DNA of 9,543 nucleotides from Parcubacteria group bacterium CG08_land_8_20_14_0_20_43_9 (GCA_002774465.1 PEYH01000030.1:1-9543), one strand, 5' to 3'. Shown: positions 1 to 8,051, numbered from the stretch's first letter. Translations and numbers: made by a program. Notes: generated by a model from the sequence alone, not told the origin.

Positions 1-1
1 G

Positions 2-3000
2 CAGACGGATTGGTCCGGAGGGGAGGACATTGTCAATTATCCTATCCATCCGACAAACCAGACCAATTGGACAAAATTTTGGTCAAAGCCAGACGAGATA
101 AAGACATTAACGGGCGGGCAAGTCAGCTTTAATGCCACCTCAACCTTGGCAGGCAAAAGCGCGGTTTTGCCGACTGCCAAATATGATACTGCCACAGTGT
201 ACGATTCTGCTTCCCAAAAGTTCTACATCATCGGCGGTTATTACTTGGATGGCTCAAACGACCCGCATTATTTGACGGAAATAGCGCGGTATGATTCTTC
301 AGCTGATGTCGCCACCACTACGAGCATCGGCTCTTTGCCCGTGGAACTAAGAGGGCATTCTGCGGACCTGAATACCAGCGACGGGAAAATTTATATCTTT
401 GGCGGCTATGACAATACAGGCAGTCAGTTCAACAGCGCTATTTATACCTTTAATCCTGCCAGCCCTTCAAGCAATGCCACCAGCACCGGTTATTCCCTGC
501 CTTCCGGAAGAGAGTACGCGCCCGCGGTTTTTGCGCCTAATGTCGGAAAATTTTATGTCTTTGGCGGATTTTACTTGGACGGCTCAACCACTCCGACTTA
601 TCTGGACGAAATCATAGAGTTCAATCCCTCAACCGGCGCGGTTTCCACTATTACCGCCGGTTCCTTGCCGGAACTCAAGGGAAGTTCGGCTGTTTATTAT
701 CCGGACAGCGGCTTGATTTATGTGTTCGGCGGATATGACAATACAGCCGGGGCTTATTCAAACAAAATTTATTCCTTTGACCCGACCAGCGCGGCGAGCG
801 GGGCCTCGGACCCGGGTTATACGATGCCCAGCGCCAGGGCTTATACGGCGGTGTCCTATTATTCCAGTTTCGGCGGAGGCACTGTTGAGAAAATTTATGT
901 TTTTGGAGGATACCGCTTAACCGGAGACACTTCGGTCTATCTTGACGAGGTTTTAGTGTTTGACGGCAGTTCTAATGCCACAGCTCAAACAGAAGTATTG
1001 GCAAAAAACTTGAAATCCGGGTCTGCTGATTTTAATTCTGATGATAATCGGGTTTATATCTTCGGCGGTTTTGACGGAACAGGGGAAACGTTTTCCGACA
1101 GCATTTATCATTATCAGTTTGATTACGGGCCTTTGCTTTCCTCGCCCTACAATACTACCGACCCGGCCGTGACCTTGGCCAGTATCGCCTGGTCGGAAAC
1201 CGTCCCTTCCGGCACCGATATTTTGTTTCAGGTAAGAACAGCGACTAACAATGATAACGGAACGCCGGCTGACGACAGCGATGATACCCCAAATGCTTTT
1301 ACGGATTGGTGCGGCCCGGATAACGGGGGAGCCGGGTGCGCCACCAGCACTTATTTTACCGATAGCGCCGGCGGAGAAGCCATAGACGATATGATGAAAG
1401 ACGCCAGCGATGACCACTGGATTCAGTCCCGATTTTATTTCATAACGAATTCAATCGGCAATAGCCCGACCCTAAGCGACGTTACCCTGACTTATGTCAT
1501 CAACACCGCGCCCACGGTTTCTAATGTAACGGCCTCGCAGGATTCTGTGGGCGCGGTCAATGTCAGCTATGATTGGACAGACGCCGAAGAAGCCACGAGC
1601 ACGGTTTATCTGCTATATGATTTGGGAGTCACCTTAGATGGGGATATAGATGCGAATGTTACTACGATTTCTGTTTCCGACGCCACTTATTTAGCCAATT
1701 CGGGCACAGTCCAAATTGATTCCGAACAGATTACCTACAGCGGAAAAAGCGGCAATGATTTAATCGGGTGCGCAAGGGGCGCCAATAACACCGTTTATTA
1801 CAAAACCAGCCATTCTTCGGGCGGGACGATTTGGGTTAAAGCGGATTCTTTGACCGGGGACGCCGGTTCCGGCGTATCTGTCGGCAATGGGAAATCCATT
1901 GTTTGGACAGCCAAAACCGATGTTGACGGCTATTACGCGGCGAGCACAGTCAAAGTAAGGGTAGTGGCAAATGACGGCAATGCCGCCCGGCAGGTCGGTT
2001 CAGCTGACTCTTCGGTTTTTGAATTTGATACCAAAGACCCAGTAGTTGGTTTGACCGCCGTAGGCAATACGGGCATAGATATTAACGGGAACGCCACCAC
2101 CAGCAAGGGAGCGGAAAAGACCAATATTTTGAGCAATACCGCCAATCTCTCCTGCACCGATGATACTGCCTTGCAGTTTATTCTGTCCAATGACGGCACC
2201 TTTGACACCGAGACCTACGAATCATACGCCTCTTCAACCGCTTGGTCGCTGGATGCTTTTTGCGCCGACCAGGAATACGGCTGTGTTAGAACGGTCTATG
2301 TAAAGTTTAAAGATACCAAGGGCAATGAAATCGGACCTTACACCGACACCATTACTCTGGATAATAATCCGCCGGCAATTCCGGGAAATATGTTTATTCA
2401 GGATGTGTCCAATGCCAGCACGAGCGAGTTCCGATTGTTTATCACTTGGGATAAGGCCACTGTTTCCGATTGGATAAAATACGAGGTTTATCGTTCTGAT
2501 GACGGGACAAATTTTGATTTATTGAGCACCATCACCGACATTAATCTCAATTACATATTGGAAACAGGGCTTACCCAAGGGACCACTTATTATTACAAGA
2601 CGCGTTCGGTTGACGATATTATTAATAATTCCGAATACTCTACCACCGTATCTATGGAAGCGGGAGGAAATCCTGCTGACAATGTTCCGCCAACCATATC
2701 CGGGGTGGCTACTTCCACTCCAACAATCAATTCGGTCATTATTACCTGGACCACGGATGAAATATCAACTTCGCAAGTGATTTATTCCACTAATGCTTCG
2801 GTCCCCGAGGGCTCTCCCACCCAGGGCGTTAGCGGCTATTCCACTTCCCATTCGGTGACGCTTACGGGCTTGAACCATACAACCACTTACTATTTCAAAG
2901 CTCATTCCTGCGACGCTTCCAATAATTGTTTTGATTCAACCATTGGTCAGTTCACCACTGCCAGCCCCGACCAGACCGGTCCGTTCATCTTTACCCCGAT

Positions 3001-6000
3001 AACAGTTTCTAATATTACTGAAAATTCCGCTGCTATATCTTGGGATACAGACGAGTCATCCACTTCCTTTGTGGAATATTCAACCAGCCCGGGATTCAGT
3101 TCCGGCACATTGCAGGGCGATTTTGCTTATGTCATTTCCCACGAGATTACTCTTAATGGATTAACCCCCTTAACTGATTATTATTTTAAGGTTCGCTCAA
3201 CCGATTCTTCGGGGAACGAATCAATATCCGCGGAAAATAGTTTTAGCACCATTGCCTCCAGCGAGGATGTTACCCCTCCCAGCATTTCCGATGTTTCTTC
3301 TTCGGGCATTGCCTATAATACTGCCACCATAACCTGGACCACCAACGAAAACTCGTCTTCTTTTGTGGAATTTGGTTTAGCCACTTCTTACGGCAGAATC
3401 TACGGCCAAGACGATTCAGTCACATCCCATTCAGTTAATTTACCTCAAGACCTTTTGCCTGCTACGCTTTATCATTTTCGAGTCAGGTCAGTTGACGGAG
3501 CCGGGAACGAAGGCATATCCGGCGACTACACATTTACCACTAGCGGAGACCCGAGCGACAGTGTTGCGCCGGTTATTTCCAATGTGCAAATCGGAGAGCC
3601 GGCTAAGACATCCATTACTGTTACTTGGGATACGGATGAGGTGGCTGATTCGTATATCGGTTTTTCCGCGGCCACCACCACTTATTCCCATGAGCAGGGT
3701 CTGCCGACAATGACCGCTTCTCATTCTGTGACTTTGGTTGGGCTTACGCCTAACACCACTTACTATTTTCAAGTAAAGTCCAAAGACCCATCCGGCAATC
3801 AGCAGATTGACAATAACAGCGGGCAGGGATATGCCTTTACCACCCTTACTTCTGTATCCGACCCGCCGGTTATTTCCAATATCCAAATTGTTGATACCGG
3901 TTCCAATGCCGCTACTATTACTTGGAACACGGACAAAAACGCTAATTCGTTTGTGGAATATGGGCTGGATACGGCCTATGGTTATTCGCAAGGCCAATAT
4001 GATTCCGCGACTTCCCATTCAGTTACCTTGGCGGGGCTTCTCTCCCAAGCCACTTATCATTTCCGGGTAAGGTCCACTGATTCCGACAGCAATGAGGCCG
4101 TGTCGCAGGATTACACTTTTACCACCGAATCAGCGGCCGACATCACTCCGCCGGTCATCTCCAGTGTGCAGGCGACCAATATTACTTTGACTGCGGCGGA
4201 CATAACTTGGACCACTAATGAAGATGCGGATAACATAGTGGTTTACGGAAACGCCACTTCAACCCTTTCTTATGTGGCGGGCAGCAATGCCAGTTCCACC
4301 GCCTCTCATATCGTTTCCTTGTCTGGTTTATCTCCGGGCGCCACTTATTATTATCAAGTCCAATCAAGAGATTCATCCGGCAATATCACCATAGACAATA
4401 ATGGCGGGGCCTATTACAGTTTTACCACGACTGCTGATACAACCGCTCCGGCTATCAGCAATGTCGCCGTGCCGGTGATAGACCGGAACTCCGCCACTAT
4501 CACTTGGGATACGGACGAAGACGCCACTTCCCAAGTGGAATATTCTCTAAGCAGTGATTTATCAGGGTCGGCTACCACCACCGAGGTGACGAATCTTCGT
4601 CAACAGCATAGCGTTATTGTGTCCGGATTAACCGCCAACACCGTTTATTATTACAGGGTTATTTCCAAGGATGCCTCTGATAATTCAGCCGCTTCGGGCA
4701 TTTCTTCATTTACTACCGCTTCCGCCAAAGAGGACGTGATTGCCCCGGTTATTTCCGCTGTTTCAGCTGGGTCTGTTACCCTGACCTCCGCTGTCATTAC
4801 TTGGACTACTGACGAAAGCGCAAATTCAATAGTTGATTATGGCACCACCGTGTCTCTTGGTTCTATGGCGGGGCAGATTACTGATTCAACCGTCAGCCAT
4901 TCCGTATCTTTGGCAGGATTGGATTCCGGCACGATTTACTATTATCAGGTGCGTTCGCAGGATGTATCGGGCAATATTGCCACTGATAATAATTCCGGGG
5001 ATTATTACAACCTCACCACGGCCGCGGACAATACCGGGCCGACGATTTATAATGTCTCCGCCTCCACGGTCTCGGACACCGCGGCGACTATCATTTGGAC
5101 CACCGATGAATTATCCACTTCGCAGGTCGTTTACGGGGTTTCTACAGCATACGGTTCCCAAACATCAGAGGACTCCACCCTGACTTATCAGCATTCGGTA
5201 GCGGTTACGGGATTGGAGAGGAACACTACTTACTATTATAAGGTCATATCAAAAGACGCGGCCGACAATTCTACCACAGACGACAATTCGGGGAACGGCT
5301 ATACTTTTACCACTACCAGGGAGCCGGGAGAGACGGTGTATATAGGCGGCGGAGGCGGCGGAGGGGTCAGTTATGAAAGGGCTGACCAAAAACCGCCGAC
5401 CATCAGCGATTTGAAAATAGACGAGATAACCGCTCTCGGGGCCCGGGTTTATTGGAAGACCGATGAAAAGGCGAGCGGGATGGTGGAATATGGCGAGACC
5501 GCGGAATACGGGCTTTCCCAGGGCTTTTATGAGCCGACGGAAAGCGAGCATACCATTATTTTGAAGGGTTTGTCCCCGGATACCACTTATCATCTGCGGG
5601 CGGTTTCCATTGATGATTGGGGGAATATCGGCCGGGGCCTGGACAACAGCATAACCACTTTGTCAGGCATTGCCGAACTGCCGGCCGGAGAAATCAGCAT
5701 AGAGCAGATTATTGAGAGGATTGGAGGAATCACTACGGTGGGAGGGCTGGAAGACATTTATGCGATTATTGAAGAAACAGCCCAGCGAATAATGAACCCG
5801 CCGTTTATTGCCGGTGAATACCCGGTAGTGGAAACAACCGCTGATTCAGCCCGGATAATTTGGGTGACAGACCAGCCGACAAACAGCATGGTCGCTTATT
5901 CTCCGGCGGAAATGTATAGCGCCAATTTCCCGGACGCCTATAAGTACGTGGTTGGCAACCGGGAAGAATTAACGACCTATCACTTTGTCGAGCTTTTGAA

Positions 6001-6757
6001 CCTGAAACCGGACTCGGTTTATCACTATCAGATTCGTTCGCAAGGCAAAATAGGGCCTGCCGCCACCAGCGCTGACGCCGCCTTCAAGACCAAACCCATT
6101 GGCATTGAGATTATTGGTTTGAGAATGGCGGAGATTGGGCAGAATTTTGTGGAATTTACTTGGGACACCAATATTCCGGCCAGTTCCGTGATAGAATACA
6201 CTGATTTGATATCCGGCAAGACCCTTAGCCAAGGGGATAAGAGTTTAGTCAAGGGCCATACTCTTAGATTGGAAAATCTTGCCCTTGATACCGAGTATCT
6301 GGCCGTGGTAATTTGTCAGGACGAGGCGGGCAATGAAGCCAGAAGCGCAAATCTCGAGTTCACTACCGGCAAGGATGCTGTGGCTCCGATTATTACTCAA
6401 GTAAGGGCGAATTCTACTCTTTACCCGGGCCAGGAATTAAAAGTTCAGACCATTATTGACTGGCAGACCAATGAGCCGGCTACTGGCCAGCTTTTCTGGA
6501 AGGAGGGGTCGCTGTCAAGCGCCCAGGTATTCAGCTCCATCTTAGATTCTGCTTTGACCAACAAGCATGTGGTAGTAACCACCCGGTTTAAGCCGTCCAC
6601 GGTTTATCGGTTCTGGGTGGAATCAAAGGACTCTGCCGGCAATACGGCCCGGTCAAAGGAGTTCACCATCCTTACCCCGCAGAGAACCGAGAGCGTGCTG
6701 GAAATGATAATCAGGAATTTTGAAGAGATATTCGGATGGACTCAAAAATTGAGATAA
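2..6757 (+). CDS. Giant kelch / fibronectin-III-like repeat surface protein (5' end outside window)
   Basis: Seen: one uninterrupted frame from the left edge to TAA at 6755-6757, 2251 residues. No convincing start lies in the window; the TTG at 146 is mid-domain, since codons from position 2 encode coherent sequence (WSGG, HPTNQT, W). Order: N-terminal module (2-148); six kelch blades (150-1120); beta-rich domain with a Cys pair and Asp-rich loop (1121-1504); FN3-like domain with an insert (1505-2032); Cys-containing Ig-like domain (2033-2371); classical FN3 (2372-2683); thirteen FN3 repeats (2684-6682); C-terminal helix (6683-6754). Composition is rich in Ser, Thr, Asp, Asn, Gly and Tyr, as in secreted proteins. 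No LPXTG, SLH, type IX signal or C-terminal membrane helix is seen, so any signal peptide or anchor must be upstream. Likely role, inferred: extracellular adhesin or binding scaffold. Only four bases separate it from the ABC ATPase gene, implying cotranscription. Specific ligand unknown. Confidence 0.9.
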   Translation, partial: QTDWSGGEDIVNYPIHPTNQTNWTKFWSKPDEIKTLTGGQVSFNATSTLAGKSAVLPTAKYDTATVYDSASQKFYIIGGYYLDGSNDPHYLTEIARYDSSADVATTTSIGSLPVELRGHSADLNTSDGKIYIFGGYDNTGSQFNSAIYTFNPASPSSNATSTGYSLPSGREYAPAVFAPNVGKFYVFGGFYLDGSTTPTYLDEIIEFNPSTGAVSTITAGSLPELKGSSAVYYPDSGLIYVFGGYDNTAGAYSNKIYSFDPTSAASGASDPGYTMPSARAYTAVSYYSSFGGGTVEKIYVFGGYRLTGDTSVYLDEVLVFDGSSNATAQTEVLAKNLKSGSADFNSDDNRVYIFGGFDGTGETFSDSIYHYQFDYGPLLSSPYNTTDPAVTLASIAWSETVPSGTDILFQVRTATNNDNGTPADDSDDTPNAFTDWCGPDNGGAGCATSTYFTDSAGGEAIDDMMKDASDDHWIQSRFYFITNSIGNSPTLSDVTLTYVINTAPTVSNVTASQDSVGAVNVSYDWTDAEEATSTVYLLYDLGVTLDGDIDANVTTISVSDATYLANSGTVQIDSEQITYSGKSGNDLIGCARGANNTVYYKTSHSSGGTIWVKADSLTGDAGSGVSVGNGKSIVWTAKTDVDGYYAASTVKVRVVANDGNAARQVGSADSSVFEFDTKDPVVGLTAVGNTGIDINGNATTSKGAEKTNILSNTANLSCTDDTALQFILSNDGTFDTETYESYASSTAWSLDAFCADQEYGCVRTVYVKFKDTKGNEIGPYTDTITLDNNPPAIPGNMFIQDVSNASTSEFRLFITWDKATVSDWIKYEVYRSDDGTNFDLLSTITDINLNYILETGLTQGTTYYYKTRSVDDIINNSEYSTTVSMEAGGNPADNVPPTISGVATSTPTINSVIITWTTDEISTSQVIYSTNASVPEGSPTQGVSGYSTSHSVTLTGLNHTTTYYFKAHSCDASNNCFDSTIGQFTTASPDQTGPFIFTPITVSNITENSAAISWDTDESSTSFVEYSTSPGFSSGTLQGDFAYVISHEITLNGLTPLTDYYFKVRSTDSSGNESISAENSFSTIASSEDVTPPSISDVSSSGIAYNTATITWTTNENSSSFVEFGLATSYGRIYGQDDSVTSHSVNLPQDLLPATLYHFRVRSVDGAGNEGISGDYTFTTSGDPSDSVAPVISNVQIGEPAKTSITVTWDTDEVADSYIGFSAATTTYSHEQGLPTMTASHSVTLVGLTPNTTYYFQVKSKDPSGNQQIDNNSGQGYAFTTLTSVSDPPVISNIQIVDTGSNAATITWNTDKNANSFVEYGLDTAYGYSQGQYDSATSHSVTLAGLLSQATYHFRVRSTDSDSNEAVSQDYTFTTESAADITPPVISSVQATNITLTAADITWTTNEDADNIVVYGNATSTLSYVAGSNASSTASHIVSLSGLSPGATYYYQVQSRDSSGNITIDNNGGAYYSFTTTADTTAPAISNVAVPVIDRNSATITWDTDEDATSQVEYSLSSDLSGSATTTEVTNLRQQHSVIVSGLTANTVYYYRVISKDASDNSAASGISSFTTASAKEDVIAPVISAVSAGSVTLTSAVITWTTDESANSIVDYGTTVSLGSMAGQITDSTVSHSVSLAGLDSGTIYYYQVRSQDVSGNIATDNNSGDYYNLTTAADNTGPTIYNVSASTVSDTAATIIWTTDELSTSQVVYGVSTAYGSQTSEDSTLTYQHSVAVTGLERNTTYYYKVISKDAADNSTTDDNSGNGYTFTTTREPGETVYIGGGGGGGVSYERADQKPPTISDLKIDEITALGARVYWKTDEKASGMVEYGETAEYGLSQGFYEPTESEHTIILKGLSPDTTYHLRAVSIDDWGNIGRGLDNSITTLSGIAELPAGEISIEQIIERIGGITTVGGLEDIYAIIEETAQRIMNPPFIAGEYPVVETTADSARIIWVTDQPTNSMVAYSPAEMYSANFPDAYKYVVGNREELTTYHFVELLNLKPDSVYHYQIRSQGKIGPAATSADAAFKTKPIGIEIIGLRMAEIGQNFVEFTWDTNIPASSVIEYTDLISGKTLSQGDKSLVKGHTLRLENLALDTEYLAVVICQDEAGNEARSANLEFTTGKDAVAPIITQVRANSTLYPGQELKVQTIIDWQTNEPATGQLFWKEGSLSSAQVFSSILDSALTNKHVVVTTRFKPSTVYRFWVESKDSAGNTARSKEFTILTPQRTESVLEMIIRNFEEIFGWTQKLR
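150..1120 (+). repeat. Six kelch repeats forming a probable six-bladed beta-propeller
   Basis: Each blade has the kelch signature of hydrophobics followed by Gly-Gly and an aromatic: FYIIGGYY, IYIFGGYD, FYVFGGFY, IYVFGGYD, IYVFGGYR, VYIFGGFD. The double-glycine codons start at 233, 401, 563, 728, 905 and 1064, a spacing of 53-59 residues. Odd blades share YLDGS...YL-E and even blades share YDNTG...IY-F, so the propeller is three copies of a two-blade unit of about 110 residues. Kelch propellers usually bind proteins or glycans; in known sugar oxidases and sialate-processing proteins they carry catalytic sites, but no such residues are recognised here. Six blades is a normal closed number, so the propeller is probably complete. 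Confidence 0.88.
1622..1846 (+). other. Small beta module inserted in an FN3-like domain of the giant protein
   Basis: The host FN3-like domain begins with VSNVTASQ...VSYDWTDAEEATS-VYLLYD and resumes at SLTGDAGSGVSV...TVKVRVVANDG. Between these halves sit about 75 residues of a different style: LDGDIDANVTTISVSDAT, then SGTVQIDSEQITYSGK, then LIGCARGANNT and HSSGGTIW. This pattern (threshold sentence T-I-V, 'I-SE-I-YSGK', 'GC-RGA') resembles a short module I know from phage tail and virion-associated proteins and from large surface proteins; that family link is from memory and unnamed. Its placement inside another domain, rather than between domains, is what the sequence shows directly. Function unknown, probably structural or binding. 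Confidence 0.6.
5345..5365 (+). other. Seven-glycine linker in the FN3 array
   Basis: Seven consecutive glycine codons (mixed GGC, GGA and GGG) follow YI and precede VSYERADQ. The codons are GGC/GGA/GGG in no strict unit, so this is a coding linker rather than a pure microsatellite, although slippage is possible. It marks the boundary between the homogeneous repeats 1-9 and the diverged repeats 10-13 and probably acts as a flexible hinge. Confidence 0.8.
5672..5803 (+). other. Predicted helical insert between FN3 repeats 10 and 11
   Basis: After repeat 10 ends with ITTLSG, about 44 residues depart from the beta-sandwich pattern: AELPAGEISIEQIIERIGG, then ITTVGGLEDIYAIIEE, then TAQRIMNPP. Regular hydrophobic spacing (I-QII-RI, L-DIYAII) with charged residues between suggests two amphipathic helices. 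The next repeat begins at FIAGEYPVVETTADSARIIW. No named family is recognised. It could be a dimerisation element, a docking site, or a hinge. Confidence 0.55.
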
Positions 6758-6761
6758 AATA

Positions 6762-8051
6762 ATGGAACCATTGATAAAAGTTCAGGGGTTGAGCGTGATA
6801 TACAACGCAGGCCGTTCCAATGAGAAGCGGGCGTTGGATGATGTCAGCATAGAAATATATCCAAAAGAATATATTGTTTTGTTCGGTCCGTCGGGCTGCG
6901 GGAAATCAACCTTGCTTTATGTTATTTTGGGCCTAAGAAAACCGAGTTTGGGCGTTTTCTCCATAAACGGCCGGGAGGTGTCGGAATTTACGGAAAATGA
7001 TTTAGTTGAGCACCGCCGGAATACAGTTGGCATTATTTTTCAGGCCTATCATTTGATACCTACCTTGAATGTCGTTCAGAACGTCCTGCTTCCCAAAATG
7101 TTTATAAACGAAGCCCCGACTGAAAGAGAATTAAAAGCGGAAATGCTTTTAAGACGTTTTGAAATCTGGCCCCAAGGCAAGAAATTTCCATCTGCTTTAT
7201 CCGGCGGGCAGCAGCAGAGGGCCGCCATTGTCAGGGCGCTGATGAATGACCCGAAAATAATTTTGGCCGATGAGCCGGTCGGCAATCTGGACAGCAAATC
7301 AGCGGAAACGGTAATGGAGACCCTGAAAGATATCAACGAGAAAGACGGCAAGACGATTATTTTGGTCACTCATGACCAAAGATATCTTCACTATGCCCAC
7401 CGGGCATATTTTATGCAGGACGGAAAAATCGTTCGGGAAGTGATTAATCCGGAAAAACGGCAATTTAAAAAAATAACACAGAGAGAGCGGGTCCACGAAG
7501 CCCTGTTCAGGATGGCCAGGACATATCCGCACGCCTTAATCGGTGAGTTAAAAGCAAAAGTGCTGGCCGATTACCTGACTAAAGAGTTAAGCGAATATCA
7601 ATGCGAGCTGCTGGAAAAGTCCATCAGGGATTTGCTTGAGAAGAAAATCAATTTTGAACAGCTTTATTCCATACTGGATAAGCCGATTGAGAATGGCGGG
7701 GTCGGCTTGTATAAACAGACCGCCCAAAAATTTATTGACCAGATTAAGGAGCTTTTGAGGGGAGCGGAAACATTGCGGGTTGAGCTTAGAAAAGAAATTC
7801 CGGTTTCCGAACAATTGGAATTGATAATGAAATTGCGAAGGTTATTGCTGGAAGATTACAAGGGCGAGCTTTCTTACCTAAGGGCGCAGAGGATTGAAGA
7901 GGGAATAGAGCAAAGAATAAAGGGGACTTGGGATAGAAAGTTGTTTCAGGAGCATCTTGACCGGCCGGTCAAGGACGGCGGGGTCGGGCTTAAGCGAGGC
8001 ACCGCCAGAATATTGGCGAAAAAATTAGAAGTAATCTTGTCCCAATCGTGA
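6762..8051 (+). CDS. ABC transporter ATP-binding protein (MacB/LolD type) with duplicated C-terminal extension
   Basis: 429 residues from ATG, four bases after the preceding stop; no clear Shine-Dalgarno is seen. Residues 1-225 are a complete ABC ATPase: Walker A GPSGCGKST (42-50), Q-loop Gln94 in IIFQAYHLIP, signature LSGGQQQR (146-153), Walker B KIILADEP (165-172) with catalytic Glu171, D-loop GNLD (174-177), H-loop His204 in LVTHD. The SGGQQQR signature and NLD place it in the MacB/LolD/FtsE-like group that powers FtsX-fold permeases. Family members normally end near 220-250 residues; this one adds about 200 mostly helical, Lys/Glu-rich residues (231-429) with two copies of an LD-P---GGVGL---TA motif. 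The extension is not recognised. Its stop overlaps the GTG of the permease gene, so the two are surely partners: it hydrolyses ATP at the cytoplasmic face to drive the permease. Core call very sure; extension function unknown. Confidence 0.95.
   Translation: MEPLIKVQGLSVIYNAGRSNEKRALDDVSIEIYPKEYIVLFGPSGCGKSTLLYVILGLRKPSLGVFSINGREVSEFTENDLVEHRRNTVGIIFQAYHLIPTLNVVQNVLLPKMFINEAPTERELKAEMLLRRFEIWPQGKKFPSALSGGQQQRAAIVRALMNDPKIILADEPVGNLDSKSAETVMETLKDINEKDGKTIILVTHDQRYLHYAHRAYFMQDGKIVREVINPEKRQFKKITQRERVHEALFRMARTYPHALIGELKAKVLADYLTKELSEYQCELLEKSIRDLLEKKINFEQLYSILDKPIENGGVGLYKQTAQKFIDQIKELLRGAETLRVELRKEIPVSEQLELIMKLRRLLLEDYKGELSYLRAQRIEEGIEQRIKGTWDRKLFQEHLDRPVKDGGVGLKRGTARILAKKLEVILSQS
7674..8039 (+). 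repeat. Internal duplication in the ATPase C-terminal extension (GGVGL motif twice)
   Basis: Copy 1, residues 305-332 (7674-7757), reads LDKPIENGGVGLYKQTA followed by a helix ending IKELL. Copy 2, residues 399-426 (7956-8039), reads LDRPVKDGGVGLKRGTA followed by a helix ending LEVIL. Each is preceded by a helical stretch with a similar run-up (KINFEQLYSI and TWDRKLFQEH), so the duplicated unit is probably about 55-60 residues with a spacer of roughly 35. Shared positions are L-D-(K/R)-P, GGVGL and TA. No known family recognised. Confidence 0.8.

Larger units (their letters stand above)
2684..6682 (+). repeat. Thirteen tandem FN3 / purple-acid-phosphatase-N-like repeats
   Basis: Repeats start near 2684, 2975, 3269, 3563, 3863, 4142, 4439, 4736, 5033, 5390, 5804, 6098 and 6377, each about 93-100 residues. 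The consensus is (P)P-IS-V, then A-ITW-TDE-A-S-VEYG, then SHSV-L-GL-P-T-YYY-V-S-D-SGN, then FTT. This matches the N-terminal FN3-like domain of purple acid phosphatases and many bacterial surface FN3 arrays. A seven-glycine linker (5345-5365) follows repeat 9, and a non-FN3 insert (5672-5803) separates repeats 10 and 11. Repeats 1-9 are Ser/Thr/Asn rich and alike; repeats 10-13 are more diverged and more charged. Such arrays act as extended stalks or spacers; the stalk role here is inferred. Confidence 0.9.

Noticed and set aside
146..148. TTG as the start codon of the giant protein
   Set aside because: The frame is open to position 2 and codes for coherent sequence (WSGG, HPTNQT, W), there is no ribosome binding site or signal peptide after the TTG, and the first kelch blade follows at once. 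The true start is upstream of the window.
953..1417. Reverse-strand open frame of 154 residues
   Set aside because: It is antisense to the propeller and the next domain, with no recognisable domain or start context; it is a shadow of the coding strand, as are the other overlapping frames inside the three genes.
3488..4018. Reverse-strand open frame of 176 residues over FN3 repeats 3-5
   Set aside because: Its periodic Ile/Arg/Gly pattern mirrors the repeat DNA on the opposite strand; no independent coding evidence.
2684..5317. CRISPR array or DNA-level tandem repeat
   Set aside because: The repetition is at the protein level with diverged codons and units near 300 bases; no short identical repeats with unique spacers exist.
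5345..5365. Phase-variable microsatellite
   Set aside because: The glycine codons are mixed (GGC, GGA, GGG) and give only a short, imperfect GGCGGA repeat whose unit is a multiple of three, so slippage would not shift the frame.
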